Shown: positions 1 to 11,797, counted from the stretch's first letter. The stretch is 64,000 nt of DNA from Pseudevernia furfuracea (GCA_022315425.1 JAIUPT010000038.1:2223501-2287500); one strand, 5' to 3'. The notes: a model not told the origin generated them from the sequence alone. Translations and numbers: made by a program.

Positions 1-1
1 A

Positions 2-599
2 TGCTGGCCGATCTTTGGCAAGCAAAACATGTTCGACTTCTCCAACCCAGAAACCTCAGTCACCGCAGCGTCGATGTACCTGGCATGCCTCAACGACCGA
101 TCTCAGCAAGCTCTACAGCACATCCGCAGGCTGCACCTGATGTTCGGCGAGCCCCTGTACCGCCATGGCTGGAGTAACCCCGCCCTCGTTTCGCCCCAGT
201 GGAGTCAAATATGCATCAAAATCTCCACAGTGCTATCACCTCACCAGCTGATTCTGTCTGTCAATGAGAGGTTGCCTAAACGCTTGGTCGCTTGGCCAGC
301 ATTGGATTCAGACAGAGCCCGTCTTCCACCTTGGATGCAGGAGGCCTGAGATCTGCAGGATTACCAATCTGCGTAAGCTGGAATTGAACGTGGCCAGCGA
401 CCGCCACGGTGGACTCGAGTTGATCAACCATCTGCGAGTCAGGGTGTTGGCGAACGGCTCAGAGTTGCTGAAGATGGGAGAAAAAGAATTATTGTATACG
501 ATTAAAGTGGTGGGAGGTCGGTCCTTGGCGGTGGTCTCGAACTACATCCTTCTGAAGACTCAGCCGATGGCGTTCCGGTGCAGTATCCCACCTGGTTGA
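2..599 (+). pseudogene. F-box-like gene copy, 5' truncated by window edge and frameshifted
   Basis: The frame is open from base 2 to a TGA at 347-349. Its start (CWPIFGKQN) matches TWPIFYQQN in the intact gene at 1425-2288, and LQHIRRLHLMFG matches LRHIRELHLLIG there. After about position 345 the homology continues one frame over (ICRITNLRKLEL versus LCQITGLHELHM) up to the stop at 597-599. No GT..AG intron spans the change, so one small indel is the simplest explanation. This is a tandem paralog of the next gene, probably decayed. A sequencing error cannot be excluded. The 5' part lies outside the window. Confidence 0.6.
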
Positions 600-1424
600 T
601 CAGTTTTTCGTTCGGGAGAGTGGCCGAGGTGCTCATGGCGGGCCAGTGGCGGAGTGACTGATACAGCTGTGATGCCTGTTTTGAAGTTGGTATTAGTCTG
701 GCCACAATGAGGTTGTTGTAGCAAACTGTACTCATTTGGGGGCTATACACCATTTTCTTCCCATATTGATGGGTGAGATGCGTACAGCAGTAATATACTG
801 ACATGTGGCAAGGTCAAGTGATGGGTATCAGGGCGGGGTGCAGCACTTTGTATGGGCGGACCTTATATGGATTGTCTATAAGGTATTGTTCGCTGTATAT
901 TTGGCGCTAATTCATCTTCACTCTACGATCTGCCTTGCCACTTCTGAGGGAAATTCTTAGCTTAACACCGTTTCTGAAACCGTCGTCTCCTCAAGTTGGC
1001 TCACTGTCACAACAACACTTTTTGCGGAAACACCAGTATTTCTGACAGCTAATTTGGATATATCAGGCGAGCTTCCTCTTCTTTCCACGGGTTCACGAGC
1101 GATTACAGCTCCTTCCATATTTCGCTGAACGTCTCCTTTCACAGGTTGGGCCCCAGTCAAAGCATCTCTTTGCGGTCTCACTGCGTCAGACGCGGTCCCT
1201 CTAGGGCCACATCCCAGCCACATCTCGCCTCTACCTACGTCGCACGCCGTACTTGGTTGGAGGACAGCTACAAGTTCCCTCTCATTCATACTGGCTCAAA
1301 CACAGCCAGAGCTCCTCGGTCACAGCTTGTCCACGTCGAACGTGACATTTCATTGAGGAGAGACTCTTGAATCGATCGCAAACACAGTCCGAATACTAGT
1401 ACCTGCCTACGTTTGCCTCCCGCC
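600..1424. other. Intergenic, no gene seen
   Basis: Only short, poorly coding frames occur between the two F-box-like copies. No RNA gene or repeat was recognised. Confidence 0.5.
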
Positions 1425-2288
1425 ATGTTCGACCTGATGAAGCTTCCAACGGAGTTACGAATCAAGATCTATGAGTATGCGCTGGTACGAGACGTTATCA
1501 GAATCGTCAGCACCGCACATCCATTCGGAGCTGTGCCTCCTCATGACAACAAACATACGCAGATTTACTACGAAGAACCAAATCCCAACAAACCTGTTAT
1601 CTTACGCAGCACGCGGAAATCATTTATTGCAGTCATGATGGTGGGAGATGAGATCTCGTGGTCCTATGGTATCCAGCCAGGCGGCTTTCCTCCCATGGTC
1701 AACATCTTCCTCACGAGTCGCAAAGTTTATTCCGAGACATGGCCGATATTCTACCAGCAAAACGCTTTTGCCTTCATCACTCCTCTTCAAACTTTGCACT
1801 CCGCCTACAACTGCCTTATGTTTTTATACGATCGACCATACCACGCTTTACGGCACATAAGGGAGCTTCATCTGCTAATTGGCAACGCACCCCAACATGC
1901 AGTCCGCCTACATCTAATCGATCCAGCTTGGCACGCTCTTTTACACGACATCAGCAGATACATGTCCGTTCGTGTCCTAGTCCTATACGTCCGAGGGAGA
2001 GTAGACGGCGCTCCTGAGTTCGAACATCCCGAATGGCCATTCAAAGAATGGCTGTGTCAGATCACCGGACTGCACGAGCTTCACATGGACGTCATAAGTG
2101 AGAGCACTGTCGAAGATATTACTGCTTTCGCGAAGGAAATGCTGAGCAAGATGGTGGTGGGTGGCGACCAGACGGGAAGCAAGGGTTTTAGGACTGGCCG
2201 ACGATCAATGGCTTCCATTAAGCGGACAGCCGAAGCTCCCCCCAATTCACTCCTCACGAGTTCGAATATTCCGGATATCGAGGGATAG
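1425..2288 (+). CDS. F-box-like / 2EXR-like hypothetical protein
   Basis: A 287-residue single-exon frame. The start is the first ATG in frame, giving MFDLMKLPTELRIKIYEYAL; the LPxELRxxIYxYAL signature is typical of the large fungal F-box/2EXR-like families. A second conserved block (VNIFLTSRKVYSETWPIFY) and an LRHIRELHL block are also usual in these proteins. The last 45 residues are basic and look disordered. By family, an adaptor or recognition role is possible, but no partner or substrate can be named. A frameshifted paralog lies 0.8 kb upstream and a more distant relative lies on the other strand at 2.9-4.6 kb, so this is a small local gene family. Confidence 0.65.
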   Translation: MFDLMKLPTELRIKIYEYALVRDVIRIVSTAHPFGAVPPHDNKHTQIYYEEPNPNKPVILRSTRKSFIAVMMVGDEISWSYGIQPGGFPPMVNIFLTSRKVYSETWPIFYQQNAFAFITPLQTLHSAYNCLMFLYDRPYHALRHIRELHLLIGNAPQHAVRLHLIDPAWHALLHDISRYMSVRVLVLYVRGRVDGAPEFEHPEWPFKEWLCQITGLHELHMDVISESTVEDITAFAKEMLSKMVVGGDQTGSKGFRTGRRSMASIKRTAEAPPNSLLTSSNIPDIEG

Positions 2289-2868
2289 TACTGTTGCTAG
2301 GGCTGGTGTTCTGACGATCGATTTGCTTGTCGTTCATGTTGCACAGGTTGCTTGCACACATGATGGTCAAAGGGACCACGGCGGTTCATGCGAATATTTG
2401 AGATGGGGTTATGTAGAAGGGGGTTGATATAGTTGTTTGCTTTGAGAAACAGCGGGCGCTTTAAATATCATGCGTTTGTGTTTCGGTAACTGTCTGCCGA
2501 GTCAGTGCACCCATATGCCCAGACTGCTCATACTTATTGAGACGTGAGCAGTAGCGACATGCTTTCACAATTGAGTGGGAAATCACGATTGGATGGAAAC
2601 AAAGTCTAAAAGCAGTGGACGCATTATGATCAGGCTAGATCATCATGGTACGATCGGTTTGCGCCTGGTTTGATTGAGTTGAGTTGAGTAAAGTTGAGTT
2701 GGACTGAGTCTAGCAGCATTGGAGACCTCGCACTTTCCGATCGCGCTTTGGGAACTTGTCTTTTATGTACAATGAAGCAGCTGAGGCGCCACGACAATGC
2801 TGACTTACAACGACGAGGGCTCCCGTACTTCGCCCACCTGAAGCTCCTTGTCCTTGGTCTGCCGTTCC
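2289..2868. other. Intergenic between convergent F-box-like genes
   Basis: No coding frame or RNA is supported. There is a short GAGTT-rich stretch around 2670-2705. Confidence 0.5.
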
Positions 2869-4615
2869 TCAACTTGATACGCTGCCCATGTCCTTCCCTA
2901 GCACTTCCCTCCCCTTCTTCCCCTTCGACTCCCTAGCTGCTTTTTTGTGTGCCCTCGCCTCTCTAGCCATCATCTTCTGACGTTCCTTCGCCTCCCTGGC
3001 GGTCCTCCTCTTTAGCTCCCTCGCCTCCTTGGCCATCTTCTTGTCGTATTCCTTCTTCTCTCGCGCGATTTTCCACTTGAGTTCCCTCGCCTCCCTACGC
3101 ATCTTGATGTGAAGTTCCTTCTCCTCGATAGCCTCCTTCTTCCAACGTTCCAACTGCTCTTTAGCCTCTTTCTCTTCGAGTCGCTTCGCGTCCCAGCGCT
3201 CCTTCATCTTGATTAGCCTGTTATCTTGAGCGAGCTTATCCGCAAAATCCCGGAAGTAGTCATCCACATCGGAACCTAAGAGTGTCTGATTCAAGGCTGC
3301 TTCCATCTTCTTGTTCCTACGTCCTAGGTGAATCAGTTTCTTTCCTTGCTGCTCTATTCTGCAGACGAAGTCATCGAAAGAGGCCTTCTCCTCCAGCATC
3401 ACTTGCTCCTCCGACTTTCTGAAATGTTCGCGTTTTGGCTTGAAAAGGTCGAACTTCTCTTCGACATCGAGCAAATCCTGTTTGCGTCGAGGTCTCATCA
3501 TCGCTCTCTCGAGTTCTCGGAGACTGGAAGCGGGTTCGTCGTCGCGTCTGCAATTGCAATGGCATAGATAATCTCCGAAACAACCGTCGTGATCCAGACC
3601 GCCGTTAAGAGGTGATTCTTGCGCAGGGGCGAAGTGTACGAGGGCGCGGGCTTTGGCCTTTTCGACTCTGACCTCTTTCAGTGCTTCATAGCCGGGCGGA
3701 TGGCTACAAGGAACGATGAATTGTACGGTTTTCAGCCTTCGACAGGTTTTCAACAGACGGAAGGCTTCCTTTGCATCCGGCCCGCGCCACAGGAAATATA
3801 CCATGGTCAAGTGTTGGCGACGAGTGTATCCAATCTTCTTCAGGAAGCGATAGAGAAGTCCTGTATCCGTGAAAGAGAAGCAATTGGTGCTGTAGAAGAC
3901 ATGAAATGCTTCCTCATAAGTCCGTTTCGATGCTAGGAGTATGGAGAGATCACCGGGTTTGACCTCATGAGTTACGCCCGCGTCAGGGTCCTTATGCTTA
4001 CGATTCGGCTCGACTTTTCTGATACGGAAACTGTTGTCGAAGTCAACGCCCCCACTTGGCGCTCTGAGTGGAGAATTATCGAGGACCTGGGTCAAGCAAA
4101 TCGATGGATCTTGTGGTGGCCCAAGAATGAAATGGTAGATGCGATTTCTAATTTCGGGAGCGAGATCCAGGAATCGGAAAACTTCTACCGGCTCAGCGGC
4201 AGAGGATGAATCTTCAGCAACAGCGGCGGTAACATCGGAATTGTTGCCAGCTTCGTTGATCTCTTGGTTAATCTCAGTGACGGCGACATTGGAAGATTCG
4301 CCGGCTTTGTTGACATTTGGGCTGAATTCAGTCACTAGAACAACCGGTGAGTGTAATGTTTCAGTTTCATTGACCGCCGAGCTGCTTTGAGCAATGGCAA
4401 CAGTACTATGGGGTGAAAGTGAGTTGCCAGCTTGAATGAACACTGGGTTGCTTTCAGCGACGGCGAAATGTGGTGCCGGCGAAGGTGAGTTTTGAGTTTG
4501 GTTGATCACTGGGCCGGTATCAGAGCATAAAAGGAATATAGACTGGCTTACCCATATTGACCAAGAAAATGCGTAGAACAACGGAGCTAAAATGACTAGT
4601 TGGTCCGACGAGCAT
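2869..4615 (-). CDS. F-box-like protein with basic coiled-coil tail
   Basis: The long minus-strand frame has no usable ATG in its hydrophobic-looking 5' part. An ATG at 4615 plus a 43-nt intron (4509-4551, GTAAGC..CTGAT..CAG) joins in frame (VNM then VINQTQ) and gives 567 residues; a second ATG at 4555 is also possible. An F-box-like motif (FLDLAPEIRNRIYHFIL) sits near residue 145, followed by a fungal block (LLASKRTYEEAFHVFYSTN). The last 200 residues are a Lys/Glu/Arg-rich predicted coiled coil with repeated AREARELK-type heptads. The acidic, threonine/serine-rich segment before the F-box looks disordered. Function unknown; possibly an F-box adaptor. The start is uncertain, the body of the frame is solid. 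Confidence 0.6.
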
Positions 4616-5679
4616 GTGAGCAATGAGGTTGTTAAGATGAAAAGTCGCAAGCGAAGAGGCTATCTACTAGCCAAGCATGGTGTATGTTGACATGGAGCCA
4701 GCCGTCCACAGCGGGAGAGACAGCGATGTGTTATGATGTAAAGGTAACAAAGTCTGGTGATCGTGGAAGAAGTACTCGGTGATGCTTCACACCAACAAGA
4801 GCTCGGCTATCGCGCTTATGTTGTCGTACGCATATGCTATTCATCTCAACGGGATGACGAGCTATCATTTTGACATGGTGATGCAGAAAATTCCATAAGT
4901 TGATCCCATTCCAAGAGCGTTAGCTGTTTCATATAATGCTTCTAGTACAATCCTGATGGATTAGGCTGTGTTTGCTTCGAGCCATGGACGTGGCCATGCC
5001 TTTGATCATGATACTGGGATCCATCAATTGAGAGGCCTACCATAGTGTCGTTTCATCCGCCCCAACTCTTGCAAGCGCCCTCTCATTCGCGTCCATATCA
5101 GCCAGGCCATGTCCAACCATCAAGCGCTTCCTCCCCCTTGAATTTTTGCATAACTCTCTCACGGAAAGGCTCTCCACAATATTCAACACAGTATAAGTAT
5201 AACACATAAGGTAAGATACGGTATGCACATAGCTGGTATAATAGGTATGCTGATGCCGGCCAGTGAGAGTTGAAAAGAATTCGGAAATTTAGTAAAGACT
5301 TTATCACCTGGATGTTTGATTTTCTGGATGAAGGCAGGGGGATAACTAGATGTAAGTCTCAATTTTTGATCTGTTCCATCTTCGACATTTTGGATACCTT
5401 CATCCATCGTGTCTCCCGTGTAGCCCCTGTCATTGCGACCCGGGTAATGGAAACATTCTCTTCGAGGTGTATTCCAAGTAATCTGATTTGGAGCTCCGAG
5501 TATCCTATCAACCGTGCAGTTGATCTGATGGACGCACCAAGGTCCGCTACTTGTCAGCCAGGCACTCTTTTCATGACACGCAAAATTGCAAAACTTGTTG
5601 TTGATGGCTAAACGCTTTGTTGCATCGTAGTAGTGCGAGAGTATCGCATAGACATGTTAGTGCCTTCCGCCCAATGTAC
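4616..5679. other. Gene-poor stretch
   Basis: Only overlapping short frames without family resemblance or convincing starts. Nothing recognised. Confidence 0.4.
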
Positions 5680-6096
5680 TTAAACATAAATAGGGGGGTT
5701 CTTGTCGCATTCGAGGCTTGCTAGTATTGTCACAAGCCTATAGTTGAGCCAAAAACACAAGACCCCCAATGGCGATACCATTACGTCAGCGCGCTGACCA
5801 TCAAGAAAGCCTTTCAATGTGTTCTCTCTGACCTTTTCGATTTGAAGGAGCTGTGCAACGAGACGGTGGTGTTCCCAGTATGCAGCACACTTTCTAGGAT
5901 CGCGCGAATGACGAAGTGCAGGCCACGCTTTGACAACGTCCCAGAAATAGTCCTGGTGTGCTATTTGCTCGAAACGACGAAGTTGTCCAGAGCTTTCTCG
6001 ACTGTTAAAGTCGTTGTCGAATAATCGAAACAGAGAGAGTGGCAGTGCTATGTTCAGGTGTTGGCCATATCCGGGCCATGTGCAGTTCCGAAGCAC
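5680..6096 (-). pseudogene. Orphan exon-like fragment, unknown
   Basis: A 138-codon open frame with plausible protein composition (Trp, Tyr, Leu-rich; for example DYFWDVVKAWPALRHSRDP) but no upstream ATG. Just 5' of it on the minus strand is a polypyrimidine-AG (TTTCTTTAG, about 6100) that looks like a 3' splice site, so this may be the last exon of a gene whose 5' part is missing. The space upstream is occupied by the tRNA gene at 6159-6290. No homology recognised. It could be a gene remnant or a chance frame. Confidence 0.3.
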
Positions 6097-6158
6097 TTCT
6101 AAAGAAATGGGTAATTTATCTGATAATATATAGGTTAATTAAACATTATGAGTACACA

Positions 6159-6290
6159 GCCTCTATGGCTTAATGGTAAAGCGTCTCACTGTAAATCTTT
6201 CCAATTCGGTTGTCCTAAACTCTTTACTAACTGCGACAGAGTAACACAATGAAAATGAGGAAATTCTAGGTTCGATTCCTAGTGGAGGCA
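6159..6290 (+). tRNA. tRNA-Tyr(GTA)-like with 60-nt intron
   Basis: The full cloverleaf can be drawn: acceptor 6159-6165 with 6283-6289 (seven pairs), D arm GCTT/AAGC, anticodon stem TCTCA/TGAGG, anticodon GTA at 6191-6193, T arm CTAGG-TTCGATT-CCTAG, discriminator A6290. The intron 6195-6254 lies at the canonical site one base 3' of the anticodon and contains TTTAC, able to pair with GTAAA of the anticodon loop, as in eukaryotic tRNA introns. A- and B-box sequences are intact and a run of nine T (Pol III terminator) starts at 6291. Odd: the first pair is G1-C72, whereas eukaryotic cytosolic tRNA-Tyr normally has C1-G72. Confidence 0.85.
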
Positions 6291-6299
6291 TTTTTTTTT
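6291..6299 (+). terminator. Pol III oligo-T terminator
   Basis: Nine consecutive T residues directly after the tRNA discriminator base, as expected for RNA polymerase III termination. Confidence 0.75.
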
Positions 6300-6536
6300 A
6301 AATTTAAAAATTTTAATCATATTAAATACAAACTTTTCTACACACTTCAGCAATGCCAGAATCTGAAGGCAATTTCAAGTGGTCTGTGTGAGGACATGCG
6401 CGCCTCGTTGACGTTCACCCCTCGCTAAAGCGGCTATGGCCGTGTTCCGAACTTCCGAGTTGCCAAGCCATGGGTTTAGAGCAATCAACGAGGACGGCTC
6501 CCACATTGCTCTTCAATCAGGTACATAATCAACTTG

Positions 6537-9500
6537 ATGCGTATCTCAGTGTGGAGAACACTGCGGGCAAATTCTAGTCGCTCCCGTCCTCAAGTATGTC
6601 GCTTCGTCGCCAGCCGACGATTGCCTCTTCCGCAACGCAGCTTCCATACCTGCCCCAGTCCTCGACGTGAAGAAGACCCCACAAATGCGCCTTGGAACCA
6701 GTTCGTTGAGCAACCAATCGATCCACCCCATTCAGAACAAACGTCGGCCGTACCAGATGCTGCAGCAGAAGACCCCAATGGCGCCTCTGACAATCCTCCG
6801 AAGCCTTCAAACAAGAGTAATTACGGCTCGGCTTCAAGGAGGGCTGCAAGGAACGTCAAGCCGCGAGAAAAGGTGCCGCTGGTACATATCCCGCCATGGT
6901 TTCTGGAACGGAATGTGTTTCTTCGAGGAGACCGCGGTCATGCGTGGAAAAAACACGCGTTGAGGATATTTATGCAACGTGGTGTACTTCCCTCGGACCC
7001 GGTTGCACAAGACGATGGACAAGCTGCTGCTGAGGGTACTAGTTCGGTAAATGGAGCTACAATAAACAAAGAATCTGATGGCCGCTCGCAGGAGACTGAT
7101 GAGGGTCTGTCCTCAAAGTCTCGACCTGACAGGCGCCTGCTGAGTTTCAGCAACATGCGCGAGATATCGTCTGTTGTATCAGCTGGCCTTCAAGTTCCAT
7201 CGTGGCAGCGTGCCGAAGTTACTGCATCTCCAAAACCCCACATTTTGCTTTTCTGCCCCAAAAACGGTGGTTCTTTTTTCTTAGATATGATTGGGCTTCG
7301 ACTGGCGGAAGATAACTCAACAGACCTCCTACGGCTCACACCACAAGACATTGCCGAGATAGGGGGCGATTACATGGATGATCCGTCAAATTTTCGGGGG
7401 AACACTTTGAGCTCTCTAGGATACGACGCTCAGCCCGTCAATAATGCCATGCGCTTTCCAAAAATGTTGGAAGATACCCCTGAGGAAGAAGACTTCGACG
7501 AATCGGAGGGGGAGGAGATGGATCAAAGTCCAGGGAAATCCAAATATCCCGTCCATGGTCGTGCGGGTGGATTCAACACGATCCATGTTGGGGCTTTTTC
7601 TGCAAATAGCATTCAAGATCTATTTAAACCCTTCGTGTCGCAAGCCGGTTCTCCTCAGCAAGCAAAGAATGGAGGAACGAAACCTGCAGTACAACTCAAG
7701 GATATGACTCTAGATATAAAAATGACTATGCTTGTGGATACGTTACTCAATACTCCTGAAAGAAAGAGAGAGGAAGCAAAACCTGCCGCCGAGGCATCGA
7801 TCACCCAAGAGGAAGAAGAGGCGGCAGGAGAGTCAAGTTCTGTCTCCCAGAATTCGCCAGATGAGGTTCCTGGAAGTCCATTTCGTGAAGCCGAACGTGG
7901 ATCTGAGGGTTTGATTATTCTGATCCAGGATTACCCCCAGATCAATACGACGATCCATGGTGGCAAGTTTCTGGACAAGCTACACGAGGTAGTTGAGGCA
8001 AGACGCCGAGAGGGGCAAAGAGTACTCATCGTTGGGGCTGCTTCATCTAAAGAACTCATGCCATCCTTCTCCAAAAATGGGGTCGACATCGTGCAAAGAG
8101 ACCCTAGAAATCTACCAACGAGGACCATCATAACTCCTATCAAAGAAGCGTCGCCCGAGTACACATTCGCAGTGTGTCACAAGATGAAAATCAAAGCCAT
8201 CAACATGCGTCATCTCAAAGACATGTTGCGCCGGACGACGCCAGTGCCTGCCCAGGTCGCGTCGGTTATCTCAGATAGGAACACCAGCGTTGATTCGAAG
8301 ACGATCTTCTTATCTGGTCTAGAAGAGTCTGTTTGGTCACTTGATAGAGTCAGTAGAGCTGCGACAACAGCTTTAGGCCTACTTGAAGGATCAGAAGAAA
8401 TGACAATCAAGCACATCGAGTTTGCATTGGAGATCATCGAATTGAGCGATGCCGCGAAGGTTCACTGGGTGGCGGACGAAAAGGAGCAGCGAGAGAACGT
8501 GACGAATTCGATAGGATCTGCGTCCGAAACAGACTCCAAGAAGCGAATGAGATATCTGCGAATCACCTGCAACGAGCACGAGAAGAAGCTGTTGAATGGT
8601 GTCGTGGACCCTGAGAACATCAGAACAACTTTTGCCGATATCCAAGCTTCACCTCAAATCATAGATGCTCTGAAGACTCTAACTTCTCTGTCACTCGTTC
8701 GGCCAGACGCCTTCACATATGGTGTACTCGCCACTGACAGGATTCCGGGTCTTCTACTTTATGGCCCTCCTGGCACTGGAAAGACACTTCTCGCAAAAGC
8801 CGTAGCCAAAGAAAGTGGAGCCACAGTGCTCGAAGTGAGCGGCTCCGGTAACTAACTCGCTCATTCCTTGTTCAGAACCCTCTACTGATCCCCTACAGAT
8901 GTCTACGATATGTACGTTGGCGAAGGCGAAAAGAACATCCGAGCCATCTTTACCCTAGCCAAAAAGCTCACACCCTGTATCATCTTCATCGACGAAGCGG
9001 ATGCCATCCTCGGTGCCCGCACCGACGGCGGCAATCGAACCAGTCACCGCGAACTCATCAACCAGTTCCTGCGCGAATGGGACGGCATGACAGAGCTCTC
9101 CGCTTTCATCATGGTCGCCACCAATCGTCCCTTCGATCTCGACGAAGCGTCACTCCGTCGACTACCTCGCCGCCTACTCGTCGATCTACCCGTCGAGAAA
9201 GACAGAGAAGCAATCCTGAAGATCCACCTCAAAACCGAACTCCTCGACCCCGACGTATCCGTCTCAGATCTCGCCTCCCAAACCCCCTTCTACTCCGGCT
9301 CCGACCTCAAAAATCTCTGCGTCGCGGCCGCTCTGGCGTGCGTGCGCGAGGAATTCGACGCCGCCGCTTCTCACGCTAAAGATACGAGTAAGACCGAGAA
9401 ATACGAATACCCTGAAAAGCGGACTCTGCACACGAGACATTTTGACAAGGCGATGGAGGAAATCAGCGCGAGTATTAGCGAGGATATGGGCAGTTTGAGC

Positions 9501-9632
9501 GCGATTAGGAAGTTTGATGAGAAGTATGGGGATCGCAGGGGGAGGAGGAAGAAGGGTGGGTTTGGGTACAGGACGGGTAGTGAGGGGGACAAGGTGGGGA
9601 GTGATGCGGCAAGGGTGAGGAATCAGAGTTGA
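6537..9632 (+). CDS. Mitochondrial-type AAA ATPase (Msp1/katanin-like clade)
   Basis: Two exons, 6537-8847 and 8899-9632, joined across a 51-nt intron whose removal gives SGSDVYDMYVGEGEKNIR in frame; 1,014 residues. The first ATG is at 6537. The N-terminus is rich in Arg/Ser and lacks acidic residues, like a mitochondrial presequence. Residues 60-640 are long and acidic or poorly conserved. The C-terminal AAA module has Walker A GPPGTGKT (about 743-750), Walker B CIIFIDEADAIL, sensor FIMVATNRP and an RRLPRR arginine-finger region, then YSGSDLKNLCVAAALA, typical of the meiotic/Msp1 AAA clade. Family members unfold or extract proteins using ATP, and Msp1 removes mislocalised tail-anchored proteins from the outer mitochondrial membrane. 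The substrate of this long fungal version is not evident. Confidence 0.85.
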
Positions 9633-9983
9633 GTGGTGGTCAGAAAGTGCCATAGCGTTCTATCTTTTTGGCATAGAGAGCGCTTGCATGAGTCGAGGGG
9701 CTCGACGAGCCTTGTTCACAACAAGGATTGCATGAACAACAGGACAGTTTCATTACTGGCGATTTCCATCCTTCGTGAATGCTATCAAGATGCCACCATG
9801 CCGCTAGTTTCGTCAACATTATTCATTTGTTCTCATTGTAGCGTCCGCTCCCATCCTCCACCCGTGTCCAGAAAGTCCAAGAGAACACGCAACTGACCGA
9901 AAATGAGTGTGCCCGCTGGCTTCACAAAGCGCTTTCTGTATATAATACCCCGCCGGCGATTCGTTTTCCAATATCGAATATCC
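9633..9983. other. Convergent 3' region
   Basis: Shared 3' flank of the AAA ATPase and the GMC oxidoreductase. The GMC frame reads on to 9833 if its terminal intron is not removed. No other gene seen. Confidence 0.5.
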
Positions 9984-11797
9984 CTAAGCCTGAGCTTCTG
10001 ATCAGCCGAATTCGCAAGAGAATGATGCTTCGAATCGAAAGTTACAATTACCTTGATAGAGGTCGGAAGAGCATCGCGGATCGTATCGGCCATTTCAGAC
10101 ATTAATTCAGACGGCGTTATAGCGCTGGGGACATCCTTGACGTCTTTTTTTGCATCCCCTAGGACCAAGTCGCTAGCCAACTCTGCCATAGCGTAGACGC
10201 TGGCTTGCAACGCTCCACTCACGGGAGCTGGGAACACACTCGCATCCACTATTCTCAGCCCATCTACTCCTTTTACCTTCAGCTGCCCGTCCACCACGTT
10301 CCCCATAGCACAGGTGCCAGCTGCATGATGGATCGTAGCGCCGAATCCTGCTATTCTGGTATCTATCTCGAAGTCAGTGGACTTGCTTGTCAAAGACAGG
10401 TAGCCTTCTGGCGGTGATTCGCATTCGATGACTTCTTGCAGAGCTGGTGTCTCAACAACGCGTAGGATGTTCCGGACAGCGGAGCGTAGCATCACTTTGT
10501 CTGCTTGGGTGAAGTAGTACGCTGGATCAACGACCGGAGGATCCTCTGGGTTCGTGGACGAGAGCGTGATGCTGCCGCGGGACGTAGGTTGATAGAGCAG
10601 GGCTACAGTAGAGATGTGCGAGCCGTCCATGGGAACAGAGCGGTTTGGGCCCATTGCCATGGGGCCGTAGGCTACAAGCATCATGGTGTGCACTCGCTCC
10701 TTCAACAACAGTTGCTTTGGGGCAGTAAGCGTTTCTCCATCTGCTTGCAAGGCGGGCAAGAGGGCTGAAGGAGGGACGCTGGAGTGCACGATCCATTCCA
10801 TCGGCATGCCCTCTGCATTGGAAGTTTTGTTAATCCATTCAGGATGACCCAGTGCTGCCCCCCGTTCCTGGACAGAAGGCTTGAGCTTCCAGGCTATGCC
10901 GAGAGCGAGATGATCGAATAGATTGTGTCCAACGGAGTGGTTGTTGACGAGTTGGTGGATGCCATGCTTGGCCAGTTCGTCTTCGGGACCGATGCCTGAG
11001 AGAATGAGGAGCTGCGGCGTTCTGTGAGCTCCGCAGCTTACAATGACTTCTTTTCGAGCATGGATATGGCGACCGGAGAGGAGTTCGATGCCTGTGGCGA
11101 GCATGTTCCCGGTTGCGGGATGGTCTTTGAGGGTGATTTTGCGAACGGTTGTGTTGGTCATGACTTCGATGCCTGTGAGAGGATAGGCGGTGCCCGCAGG
11201 TTGCCGAGTTGCTTTGTGCCAGTTTTCGGTTATTTTTGCTAGACCGAGAGGGTTTCCGCTATTGGCATCTGCATTATCCTGGTAGCCGGCGGCATGGAAG
11301 GCATTATAGACAGTATCACGCAAAGGGTACTGACGACCTGAAACGGTATGAATGGGGCCGTCAAATCCATGGACTTTTGAGTCTGCATCAGGATCATGGT
11401 GATGCTCGCTGCGATTGAAGTAAGGCATCATTCGCTCGTAGGTCCAACGTTCATCACCAGCTGATTTCGCCCATTGCTGGTAGTCGGCTTTATCGCCTCT
11501 AGACCACATACCATAGTTAACAGCACTAGAGCCAGAGAGGATATTGCCAGCCAGATTAATGATACTACGGTGGCCAAGTCCTGCCTGGGGGACAGTATTG
11601 TATTTAGATACCAGGTTTGTTCTCATTGGGATAAGAGGGGCTGCCATGGGATTGGTTATTTGTGGATGCTTTTGTTCGTCTGGGCCTCGCTCGATGAGGA
11701 GGATCGACTTGGATGGGTCGCCTTGGTGTAAACGTGATGCTATTACACATCCTGCTGTCCCACCGCCAACGATGATGTAATCGTACAGATCCGCCAT
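9984..11797 (-). CDS. GMC-family FAD oxidoreductase with altered active site
   Basis: The N-terminus YDYIIVGGGTAGCVIASRL is the ADP-binding FAD motif; the GMC signature GAHRTPQLLILSGIG is present. GMC enzymes oxidise alcohols or sugars with a His/His or His/Asn pair. The first His (about 491) is present in HHAAGTCAMG; the second position, in PVSGALQASVYAMAE, is Ala529 where glucose oxidase has His. There is no secretion signal, so a cytosolic protein is likely. The frame stays open to 9833, but a 62-nt intron (9990-10051, GTAATT..CTGAT..CAG) would end the protein after TSIKA, giving 583 residues, close to the family's usual length. Substrate unknown; the Ala substitution questions normal oxidase activity. 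Confidence 0.85.

Noticed and set aside
5270..5611. 113-codon plus-strand frame
   Set aside because: No ATG at the start, no relative and no splice support.
9833..9983. C-terminal 50-residue extension of the GMC enzyme
   Set aside because: Lies beyond a well-formed 62-nt intron that would end the protein at the normal family length.
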